A stretch of DNA of 64,000 bases, from positions 1 through 64,000 of the forward strand of contig CAJTOR010000010.1 of NCBI GenBank assembly GCA_910577675.1, written 5' to 3'. Numbering within the stretch: the first letter of the stretch is position 1; each line of letters opens with the position of its first letter. Shown here piece by piece: positions 47,923-55,272 of this stretch. The notes below the pieces were generated by a model. That model was not told where the DNA came from and ran no database searches. It worked only from the letters and a program-made list of their open reading frames with translations. The stretch comes from an uncultured Lachnospiraceae bacterium. Lineage in GTDB: Bacteria > Bacillota > Clostridia > Lachnospirales > Lachnospiraceae. The position numbers were made by a program, and so were the translations under genes.

Positions 47923-49671
47923 ATGAAAGAAAAATGGATGGTGAAAAATAAGTCGGCGGATTTTAAGGCGATTGCCGGGCATTTTGGTATCAGTGAAGTT
48001 ACGGCGCGCCTGTTGGTAAACAGAGGCTTAAATGATTTTGAAGCGATGGGCTGCTATCTTGCCCCGGATATTTCACAGTTGCATGACCCGCAGGGGATGA
48101 AGGATGCTGGGAAGGCAGCGGGGATTCTGGCAGAAAAGATTTCGGAGGGTAAAAAAATCCGGATTATCGGGGATTACGATGTGGATGGTGTTGTGGCAAC
48201 CTACATATTTATGGAAACACTTCTTGAATGTGGTGCCGATGTGGATTACCGTATCCCGGAGCGTGTCAGGGATGGATACGGTCTTAACCTGCGCCTTGTG
48301 GAGGAAGCGGCGGCGGACGGGGTGGATACCATACTGACCTGCGACAACGGGATCGCGGCGGTGGAGCAGGTTGATTTTGCAAAGGAATGTGGTATGTGTG
48401 TGGTGGTGACCGACCATCACGAGCTACAGGAGCAGCTGCCAAAAGCCGATGCACTTGTCAACCCGAAACAGATGGATTGTTCTTATCCCTACAAGGGGTT
48501 ATGCGGCGCTGCGGTCGCATATAAGGTGGCAGAACTGATCTATGGGGCGTGTGGGAAGGAAAAAGGATCAGCGGAAAAATTTATTGCCTTTGCCGCGATT
48601 GCAACCGTGTGTGATGTGATGGAGCTGACGGGTGAGAACCGCACAATTGTAAGTCTTGGGCTGGCTGCCCTTAGAAGCAGCACGCATTGCGGGATACAGG
48701 CGCTTTGCGCGGCGAACGGCATCACCGGGGAGGCACTTGATACCTACCGCTTAGGGTTTGTGCTAGGTCCTTGCATCAATGCGACCGGGAGGCTTGAAAC
48801 GGCGGAGCGGGGGGTAAAGCTGCTGCTTTCAAAGGATGGGCAGGAAGCACAGGAAATTGCGGAAAAGTTAAAGGAATTAAACGAGATTCGCAGGGATATG
48901 ACCGCGAAGGGCGTGCAGGCAGCAGTAAAGATTGTGGAGGAGAAAGGTGAGCCCGACAGGGTTTTGGTGGTCTTTCTTGAGGACTGCCACGAGAGCCTTG
49001 CCGGCATTATTGCGGGAAGACTCAGGGAGCGTTACAACCGCCCTGCCATTGTACTTACCAGGACGGAGGGTGGGCTTAAAGGTTCCGGCCGCTCAACGGG
49101 GCAGTATTCCATGTTTGAAAAGCTTACGGAATGCAGGGAGATGTTAAAACAATATGGCGGTCACCCGATGGCGGCTGGATTGTCGCTTGCGGAGGAGAAT
49201 TACCTGCCGCTTGTAAGCCAGTTAAATGAAAGATGTGGATTGACAGAGGAGGATCTGACACTTAAAATATCCATAGATGCAGTCCTTGCACTGACCGGTT
49301 TGTCTTTTTCCCTGGTGGAGGAACTGAATAGGCTTGAGCCGTTTGGAAAAGGCAATGAAAAGCCTGTTTTTGCGGAGCGCGGTTTAAAGCTGCACCGGAT
49401 GACAGCGATCGGGAAGGGGCGCAAGATGTTCCGTTTTCTGGTAGAGGATGCATATGGGACGCAGATGGACGCGCTGTATTTTGGCGACGGGGAAGTTCTT
49501 GAGGAGGAGATGATTGCCCGCTACGGTGAGGATGTGGTGCGCGGTCTTTACGGCGGGGTGGATATGGGTGTGCGGATGTCGGTGGTTTATTATCCATCCA
49601 TTAACGAGTACCGTGACAAGCGCACGCTGCAGATTGTGTTGCAGCATATTATGTGGCAGGATGTGGAGTGA
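47923..49671 (+). CDS. recJ: Single-stranded-DNA exonuclease RecJ
   Basis: 582 residues from the ATG at 47923 (GGGGA upstream). DHH-superfamily motifs are in order: DYDVDG at 84-89, TCDNGI at ~139, DHHE at 164-167, NPKQ, and the DHHA1 part with ECHESLAGIIAGRL-like DCHESLAGIIAGRL and KGSGRSTGQYSMFEKL, KQYGGHPMAAG. RecJ degrades single-stranded DNA 5' to 3' in recombination and repair, using two metal ions. The length matches clostridial RecJ without the extra archaeal-type domains. Two small genes follow in the same direction and may be cotranscribed. Confidence 0.95.
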   Translation: MKEKWMVKNKSADFKAIAGHFGISEVTARLLVNRGLNDFEAMGCYLAPDISQLHDPQGMKDAGKAAGILAEKISEGKKIRIIGDYDVDGVVATYIFMETLLECGADVDYRIPERVRDGYGLNLRLVEEAAADGVDTILTCDNGIAAVEQVDFAKECGMCVVVTDHHELQEQLPKADALVNPKQMDCSYPYKGLCGAAVAYKVAELIYGACGKEKGSAEKFIAFAAIATVCDVMELTGENRTIVSLGLAALRSSTHCGIQALCAANGITGEALDTYRLGFVLGPCINATGRLETAERGVKLLLSKDGQEAQEIAEKLKELNEIRRDMTAKGVQAAVKIVEEKGEPDRVLVVFLEDCHESLAGIIAGRLRERYNRPAIVLTRTEGGLKGSGRSTGQYSMFEKLTECREMLKQYGGHPMAAGLSLAEENYLPLVSQLNERCGLTEEDLTLKISIDAVLALTGLSFSLVEELNRLEPFGKGNEKPVFAERGLKLHRMTAIGKGRKMFRFLVEDAYGTQMDALYFGDGEVLEEEMIARYGEDVVRGLYGGVDMGVRMSVVYYPSINEYRDKRTLQIVLQHIMWQDVE

Positions 49672-49734
49672 AGACCGTAATTTTTCGCTGTGGCTAAATA
49701 CTGTGGATGGGCTGGCACAGTACGGGAGGTTGTT

Positions 49735-50052
49735 ATGACGGAAGAATTAAATAATTTTTGTACGGACTTAAAAGATTTGTTTATGCAGCAGGATTTTGAG
49801 CAGATGGAGAAGCAGCTTGCTGTAAGGGACGATGAAGAGGTGCGTGAGCTTGCGGTATATCAGCATGATATCCTGGCAAAATACTATGGGGAAGAAAAGT
49901 ATGATTTGCTGTTGTCGCACCTGAATTTTGTGGCGTTTGCAAGTTATCTTTTTGAGTATGCGGGAGGGCGCGGTGTCTTTTTGCCGGCGGAATTTAAGCA
50001 GGGATTTCAGGTTTTTTTGGATATTTATGAGCTGGCAAAAAATCGAAAATGA
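49735..50052 (+). CDS. Unknown 105-residue helical protein
   Basis: GGGAGG precedes the ATG at 49735. The protein is acidic and helical (MTEELNNFCTDLKDLFMQQD, FEQMEKQLAVRDDEEVRELA) with a more hydrophobic C-terminal half (LNFVAFASYLFEYAGGRG, GFQVFLDIYELAK). No family recognised. It sits between recJ and the sigma-like gene on the same strand, 80 bases ahead of the latter, and might be its partner (inference from position only). Confidence 0.65.
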   Translation: MTEELNNFCTDLKDLFMQQDFEQMEKQLAVRDDEEVRELAVYQHDILAKYYGEEKYDLLLSHLNFVAFASYLFEYAGGRGVFLPAEFKQGFQVFLDIYELAKNRK

Positions 50053-50133
50053 TCTTGGGCTTGTCCGGTGTGGGAGTTGTTCTTAATATGACCTGTTTTT
50101 CGGGCTGGATAAAAATTGGAGAGGAGGAAATTA

Positions 50134-50898
50134 GTGGTGGCTAACCAGGAAAGATTTATGGAAATCCTTACTGGGCTTTTTGAGTTCGCGCAGAGTAATG
50201 GGGGTGTGCTTGAGAAGAGTAAGGTTGAGGAGAGCTTTTCGGAGATGGAACTTTCCAGGGAACAGTACGATATGATTTACCGCTATCTGTTTGGCAAGAA
50301 AATCACGATAAAGGGAATCATGCATATGCCCAGCCAAGAGGAGGGGGAGAAAAACTTTGAGGGTGAACTTTGGGATTCGGGTTATCTTAGTCTGTACTAT
50401 AGTGAACTTGAAGATTTAGAAAAACTGACGGAGGAGGAGAGGAGGGCACTCGCAGTCCGCTTACTTTCAGGAGAGGAGGATGTGATAACAGAACTTCTTA
50501 ATGCCTCTTTAAATGATGTGGTTGAGATTGCAAAAGAGTACCGCGGCAGGGGCGCGCATCTTGCGGATATGATACAGGAGGGTAACCTTGCCTTAATGCA
50601 GGTACTCGGTGAAATGGCAGGCAAAGGAAGTATGGAGCAGCCGCTTGCCTACATCCGCGAATATGTGCGCTGCGCGATTGCGGAATATATAGACGGGGAA
50701 GTTGCGGACGGCGATGGAAAGGAGCATATCGTCGCAAAACTTGGGCTTTTGCACGAGGCAGCAAAGCATATGGCAAAGGAGGACGGTGTGTTGCCGGATA
50801 TCGGGGAACTCGCGGCTTTCACAAAATTATCCCCGGAGGAAGTGAGCGAACTCGTGCTCCTGTCAAAAGACATCGACTTCCTAAGAAAGAATTTTTAA
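50134..50898 (+). CDS. Sigma-70-like protein lacking region 4
   Basis: 254 residues from a GTG at 50134 with GAGGAGG 6 bases upstream. The N-terminus resembles sigma region 1.1 (EILTGLFEFAQSNGGVLEKSKVEE, YRYLFGKKITI). Region 2 is recognisable (NDVVEIAKEYRGRGAHLADMIQEGNLALMQVL), but the part that melts and reads the -10 box in normal sigma factors (YATWWIRQAI) is replaced by YIREYVRCAIAEYI, without the Trp pair. A region-3-like helix bundle follows (LLHEAAKHMAKEDGVLPDIGELAAFTKLSPEEV), and the protein stops there with no region 4. It should contact core polymerase but is unlikely to read a standard promoter. Role unknown. Confidence 0.7.
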   Translation: MVANQERFMEILTGLFEFAQSNGGVLEKSKVEESFSEMELSREQYDMIYRYLFGKKITIKGIMHMPSQEEGEKNFEGELWDSGYLSLYYSELEDLEKLTEEERRALAVRLLSGEEDVITELLNASLNDVVEIAKEYRGRGAHLADMIQEGNLALMQVLGEMAGKGSMEQPLAYIREYVRCAIAEYIDGEVADGDGKEHIVAKLGLLHEAAKHMAKEDGVLPDIGELAAFTKLSPEEVSELVLLSKDIDFLRKNF

Positions 50899-50937
50899 AT
50901 TTGGGCATATACGGTACTTAAAATAGGAGGTTAACGC

Positions 50938-52995
50938 ATGGAAAGACTTCTGGACGGAAAAAATATTACAATCGGAACCTGCTATTACCCCGAACACTGG
51001 GGGAGAAAAATGTGGGAGGAAGACCTTCTTTGCATGAAGGATGCGGGGATAGAGGTCGTGCGCGTTGCGGAATTTGCCTGGAGCAAAATTGAGCCGCGCG
51101 AGGGAGAATATACCTACGAATTTTTTGATGACTTTCTTGATTTAGCGGAAAAAAACGGGATGAGGGTAATATTCTCGACACCCACTGCAACCCCGCCCGC
51201 ATGGCTGACGGAGGCATACCCGGAGGTTTTAAACGCGACGCGCGACGGCGACCTGATACGGCACGGCTCGAGAAGACATTACAACTATAATTCCCCCGTT
51301 TACCGGGAGTACTGTGCAAATATTGTAGAGCATGTGGCAGGGCATTACGCGGGGCATCCGGCAGTGATTGGCTGGCAGATAGACAATGAGTTTAACTGCG
51401 AGAACTGGGCATTTTATTCGGAGAGTGACAATAAGGCATTCCGCCGGTTTTTAAAAGAGAAATATGGCACGGTGGAGTGCTTAAATGAGGCGTGGGGAAC
51501 CGTATTCTGGAACCAGACTTACACCGCGTTTTCCGAGGTTCATGTGCCGCGCCGGACAAACACGGGGGCGGTCAACCCGCACCTGGAACTTGATTATATC
51601 CGTTTTATCTCGGACAGCGTCAGAAAGTTTGCAGCGATGCAGTCTGATATTTTGAGGAAATATATAAAACCCGGCGATTTTATCACGACAAACGGGATGT
51701 TTGGACATATTGACAACCACGGATTGACGAGGGATAACCTGACATTTTATACCTATGATTCCTACCCGAATTTTGCCTATTGTGTGGATGGTTTCCGCCC
51801 GGAAGAACCGTTTAAGGATCGGTGGTCAAGCAGGGCGCTTACGGAAGTGCGCTCGATCTCGCCCAAATTTGGCATAATGGAACAGCAGACCGGCGCGAAC
51901 GGCTGGAATGTTTCAATGGAAGCTCCCACGCCGCGAATAGGGCAGATAACACTCTGGACCATGCAGAGCATCGCGCACGGCGCGGATTATATCAGCTATT
52001 TCCGCTGGAGAACCTGCCCGTTTGGCACGGAGATGTACTGGCACGGGATTTTGGATTACTCCGGCAGGGAGAACAGAAGACTTCTGGAACTAAAGGAGAT
52101 ACATAAAAAACTCTGCCGGATGCAGGAAGTCGCAGGTGCAGTCTATCAGGCGCGGGTGGCGGTTGTGCGCGACTATGATAATATCTGGGATGCGGAGATT
52201 GACCACTGGCATGGAAGAATACAGCGCCCGAGCGAGGACGCGCTGTTTGTTGCACTTCAACAAAAGCATATTATGTACGACTATGTTTATCTGGATGACT
52301 CTGTAAATGAGGGGCAGCTTGCGCGCTATTCGGTGCTGTTTTACCCGCACCCGGAAATATTGACTGAGAAGAGAATGAAACTTCTTGAAAATTATGTGGC
52401 AGCGGGCGGGAAGATTGTATTTGGCTGCCGCACAGGGCAGAAGGACCTGCGCGGTTTCTGCGTGATGGAGAAGCTTCCGGGGCTTGCCTTTCGCCTGACA
52501 GGGACGGATGTTTTGGAATATTCGCTTGCCGCGCCGGATGAGGCGGATGTGCATGTCCTTTGGGATGGCGCTGAATTATCCGCCCCGATTTTCAGGGATA
52601 TGTTGGCGGCAGCCGACGAGGATGCCACAGTGCTTGCGCGCTATGTGGGCGGGTGCTATGCGGGCGAACCCGCGCTAATCTGCAATTCCTTTGGCAAGGG
52701 GAAGGCATATTATTACGGAAGTACATTTGATGTGGATACCGTGAAATTTTTCCTTGAAAAGCTGTCGGTAATTGAGCCGCTAGAAGCAGTTTTAAACCTG
52801 CCTGAGGGTTGCGAGCTTGCAGTGCGCCGCAAGGATGGAGTGGATTATATCTTTGTGCTTAATTACTCGAAGGAAGAAGTAAAAATAACGCTTAAATCAC
52901 CGCTTGATGAGCTGCTTTCGGGAGAGGTGGAAGAGGGGGAGATTGTGCTGTCCGGTTACGGCGTTAAAGTATATAAGAGAGGTTCACAATTGTAA
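50938..52995 (+). CDS. GH42 beta-galactosidase
   Basis: 685 residues, TAGGAGG before the ATG. The TIM-barrel start YYPEHWGRKMWEEDL and IEVVRVAEFAWSKIEP are typical. The acid/base Glu151 lies in QIDNEFNC and the nucleophile Glu315 in GIMEQQTG, positions expected for GH42. A trimerisation domain and a small beta-domain follow. There is no signal peptide, so it works in the cytoplasm on imported galactosides. An arabinopyranosidase activity is possible in this family. A terminator lies at 53050; the next gene is an esterase of the sialate/acetylxylan type. Confidence 0.95.
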   Translation: MERLLDGKNITIGTCYYPEHWGRKMWEEDLLCMKDAGIEVVRVAEFAWSKIEPREGEYTYEFFDDFLDLAEKNGMRVIFSTPTATPPAWLTEAYPEVLNATRDGDLIRHGSRRHYNYNSPVYREYCANIVEHVAGHYAGHPAVIGWQIDNEFNCENWAFYSESDNKAFRRFLKEKYGTVECLNEAWGTVFWNQTYTAFSEVHVPRRTNTGAVNPHLELDYIRFISDSVRKFAAMQSDILRKYIKPGDFITTNGMFGHIDNHGLTRDNLTFYTYDSYPNFAYCVDGFRPEEPFKDRWSSRALTEVRSISPKFGIMEQQTGANGWNVSMEAPTPRIGQITLWTMQSIAHGADYISYFRWRTCPFGTEMYWHGILDYSGRENRRLLELKEIHKKLCRMQEVAGAVYQARVAVVRDYDNIWDAEIDHWHGRIQRPSEDALFVALQQKHIMYDYVYLDDSVNEGQLARYSVLFYPHPEILTEKRMKLLENYVAAGGKIVFGCRTGQKDLRGFCVMEKLPGLAFRLTGTDVLEYSLAAPDEADVHVLWDGAELSAPIFRDMLAAADEDATVLARYVGGCYAGEPALICNSFGKGKAYYYGSTFDVDTVKFFLEKLSVIEPLEAVLNLPEGCELAVRRKDGVDYIFVLNYSKEEVKITLKSPLDELLSGEVEEGEIVLSGYGVKVYKRGSQL

Positions 52996-53049
52996 AATTT
53001 TGGTAGAAAAAAGGTCTTATGCAGATAGGTACGGTTTAACCTATCAAAG

Positions 53050-53105
53050 AAGTTCCCCGCTTCTAAGTTGTAAAGACGAAAGCAGCGGGTGAGGGGACTT
53101 TCTTG
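53050..53105 (+). terminator. Terminator after the GH42 gene
   Basis: AAGTTCCCC pairs with GGGGACTT, enclosing a longer structured loop with an inner CCGCT/AGCGG stem, then TTCTTG. The remaining ~200 bases to the next gene show nothing else clear. Confidence 0.65.
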
Positions 53106-53302
53106 TGTCAGGTGGGGGATAAGCCCCATCTGACATCCAAGAGCAGCATAGGGATATAGATTTCTTTGACTATTATTTATGAATTTGTAACTCTTAAAAA
53201 TAGTGATGTATCATAAGGCGGATGCAAAAAGATATCAGGTGATGCAGGAAGATACTACAAATAGGTTTTGAAAAAACTAGAACATGGAGGGAAAGTATAT
53301 TT

Positions 53303-55021
53303 ATGGCAGAATTTCGTGTGGCAGCAATATTCTCAAATCATATGGTGTTACAGAGGGGAAAAAATGTTAAGATCTTCGGTGAGGGGGAAGATGGAAGAAC
53401 TGTTGTGGTGGAATTTCGCGGGCAGAGGGCGGAGGCGGTTGTTTATGGCGGGCGCTGGTGTGCCATCCTCTCACCGATGGCAGCAAGTGTAAAGCGGGCG
53501 GCGGGGGAATCACCCGATGATTCATATGGGGATGGATTTGCCGGGAGTACCATGACCGTAAGCTGCTGCGGGAAGACATACACTTTTACAGACGTGGTGG
53601 TGGGGGAGGTATGGCTTGCCGGAGGGCAGTCAAATATGGAGTTTGAACTGCAGAACTGCCGGGGTGGAAGGGAGTTCTTAGAGAATGATAAAGACCCGGG
53701 CGTGCGCTTTTACTACACGCAGAAGAACGCTTACAAGGATGAACATTTCTATGAGGCGGAAAGGAATTCCTCATGGAGTACATATGATAAGGAACGCGCA
53801 AAATGCTGGTCCGCAGTGGGCTATTTTTTTGCCAAGCGCCTGTCGGCAGAACTTGGCTTCCCGGTCGGCGTGATCGGCTGTAACTGGGGCGGAACTTCGG
53901 CAAGCTGCTGGATGGATCAGGATACACTTCTGCGGGACGTGGAATTAAGCAGCTATGTGGAGGATTATGAAGCTGCAATTGCCGGAAAGAGTGAGCAGGA
54001 GCAGATTGCAGAATACCGCGCCTATGAGATATATGATGCGGAGTGGAATGAGCGCGCGGCACTCTGTTATGCCGAAGATCCTGCTATGTCCTGGGATGAG
54101 GTACAGCGACGGTGCGGGGTGAACCAGTGGCCGGGACCGATGGGCTGCATTAATCCGTTCCGTCCGGCGGGACTCTATGAATGTATGCTGCAGCGCGTGA
54201 TGCCATACACGCTACGGGGGTTCATTTACTATCAGGGGGAGAGTGATGACCACAAGCCCAAAATGTATGAGCGCCTGCTGCGCGAATTGATTGCGAAATG
54301 GCGGGAGGACTGGGACGATGTGAATTTGCCGTTTTTGATGGTGCAGCTTCCGATGCACCGCTATGCGGCAGACCCGGATTACAAACACTGGTGCCTGATC
54401 CGCGAGGCGCAGATGCGGGTATTTGAAACGGTGAAAAATACGGGGATTGCGATAACTTTGGATCTGGGCGAATTTAATGAGATCCATCCAAAGGAAAAGG
54501 AAGCCGTCGGTGAGCGCCTGGCATTCCAGGCAATGTGGCTGGTGTACGGGCTTTGCACAAAAAAGCGCGCGTTCGGACCGGTTTTTAAAGATGTTGTGCA
54601 GTGCGGCGGGGAGCTGCTTGTAAGTTTTGATTGTGCCGAGGACGGGTTTGAGATCAGGACGAATGGTGTGCCAGGCATAACCGCTGCGGGTGATTCGAAT
54701 GTTTTTTGCAGCGGGGAAGGTGGGTGTGCTTCGCCCCTTGTTTTAAGCGCAGGTTTTGAGATTGCGGGAGCGGATAAAAAATTTGTGCCTGCGGAAGCCG
54801 TGAAGGATGCGGGGCAGAAAAATGTGCTCTGGCTTTCTGCGGAGGGCGTGGATAAGCCGGTTTACGCAAGATACTGCTGGACGAATTTTGGTGAGGTGAA
54901 TTATTTTGGAAAGAACGGGCTGCCGATGGCACCGTTCCGCACGAGCAGGAGGGATGAGGAAACAGAACCTGAAACAGTGCAGGATAAAGGGACGGAGATT
55001 CGGCAGGTAATGGAATTGTAA
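53303..55021 (+). CDS. Sialate O-acetylesterase-like SGNH hydrolase
   Basis: 572 residues, GGAGGGAAAG before the ATG. The N-terminal beta domain (FSNHMVLQRGKNVKIFGEGE) is followed by the esterase fold: block I VWLAGGQSNMEFEL with nucleophile Ser110, block with VIGCNWGGTSASCW, IYYQGESD, and the Asp/His block DLGEFNEIHPKEK with His395. No signal peptide, so cytoplasmic. Family members remove O-acetyl groups from sialic acids or from xylan fragments; which one cannot be told. It pairs functionally with the upstream GH42 and the GH78 gene at the window end in glycan use. Confidence 0.88.
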   Translation: MAEFRVAAIFSNHMVLQRGKNVKIFGEGEDGRTVVVEFRGQRAEAVVYGGRWCAILSPMAASVKRAAGESPDDSYGDGFAGSTMTVSCCGKTYTFTDVVVGEVWLAGGQSNMEFELQNCRGGREFLENDKDPGVRFYYTQKNAYKDEHFYEAERNSSWSTYDKERAKCWSAVGYFFAKRLSAELGFPVGVIGCNWGGTSASCWMDQDTLLRDVELSSYVEDYEAAIAGKSEQEQIAEYRAYEIYDAEWNERAALCYAEDPAMSWDEVQRRCGVNQWPGPMGCINPFRPAGLYECMLQRVMPYTLRGFIYYQGESDDHKPKMYERLLRELIAKWREDWDDVNLPFLMVQLPMHRYAADPDYKHWCLIREAQMRVFETVKNTGIAITLDLGEFNEIHPKEKEAVGERLAFQAMWLVYGLCTKKRAFGPVFKDVVQCGGELLVSFDCAEDGFEIRTNGVPGITAAGDSNVFCSGEGGCASPLVLSAGFEIAGADKKFVPAEAVKDAGQKNVLWLSAEGVDKPVYARYCWTNFGEVNYFGKNGLPMAPFRTSRRDEETEPETVQDKGTEIRQVMEL

Positions 55022-55051
55022 GGTGCACAGGTTTGTGTGGTAGAAAACATT

Positions 55052-55117
55052 AAGCTTCCTACAGGATATTGTTACCACTTTAGTTTATGGTACAATATCC
55101 TGTCCGGAAGCTTTTTT
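55052..55117 (+). terminator. Long-stem terminator after the esterase gene
   Basis: AAGCTTCC pairs with GGAAGCTT and CAGGATATTGTTACCA pairs with TGGTACAATATCCTG (one bulge), then seven T in total. Confidence 0.88.
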
Positions 55118-55168
55118 ATATATGAAACAAAAAAACTGAAAATGGGAAAAAACTGTCAGGAAGGAGTG

Positions 55169-55197
55169 TTTACTTTCAAGGAAAATTTTGCTATGAT
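55169..55197 (+). promoter_or_regulatory. Promoter of the LPxTG protein gene
   Basis: Weak TTTACT (55169-55174) and TATGAT (55192-55197), 17-base spacer. Confidence 0.45.
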
Positions 55198-55272
55198 ATA
55201 TATAAGAGTGTTGCGCTTTGGCAGGATTTTGGTCTTGTCGTAGGGAAATATTGTGGAAAGGGGACATTTGTT

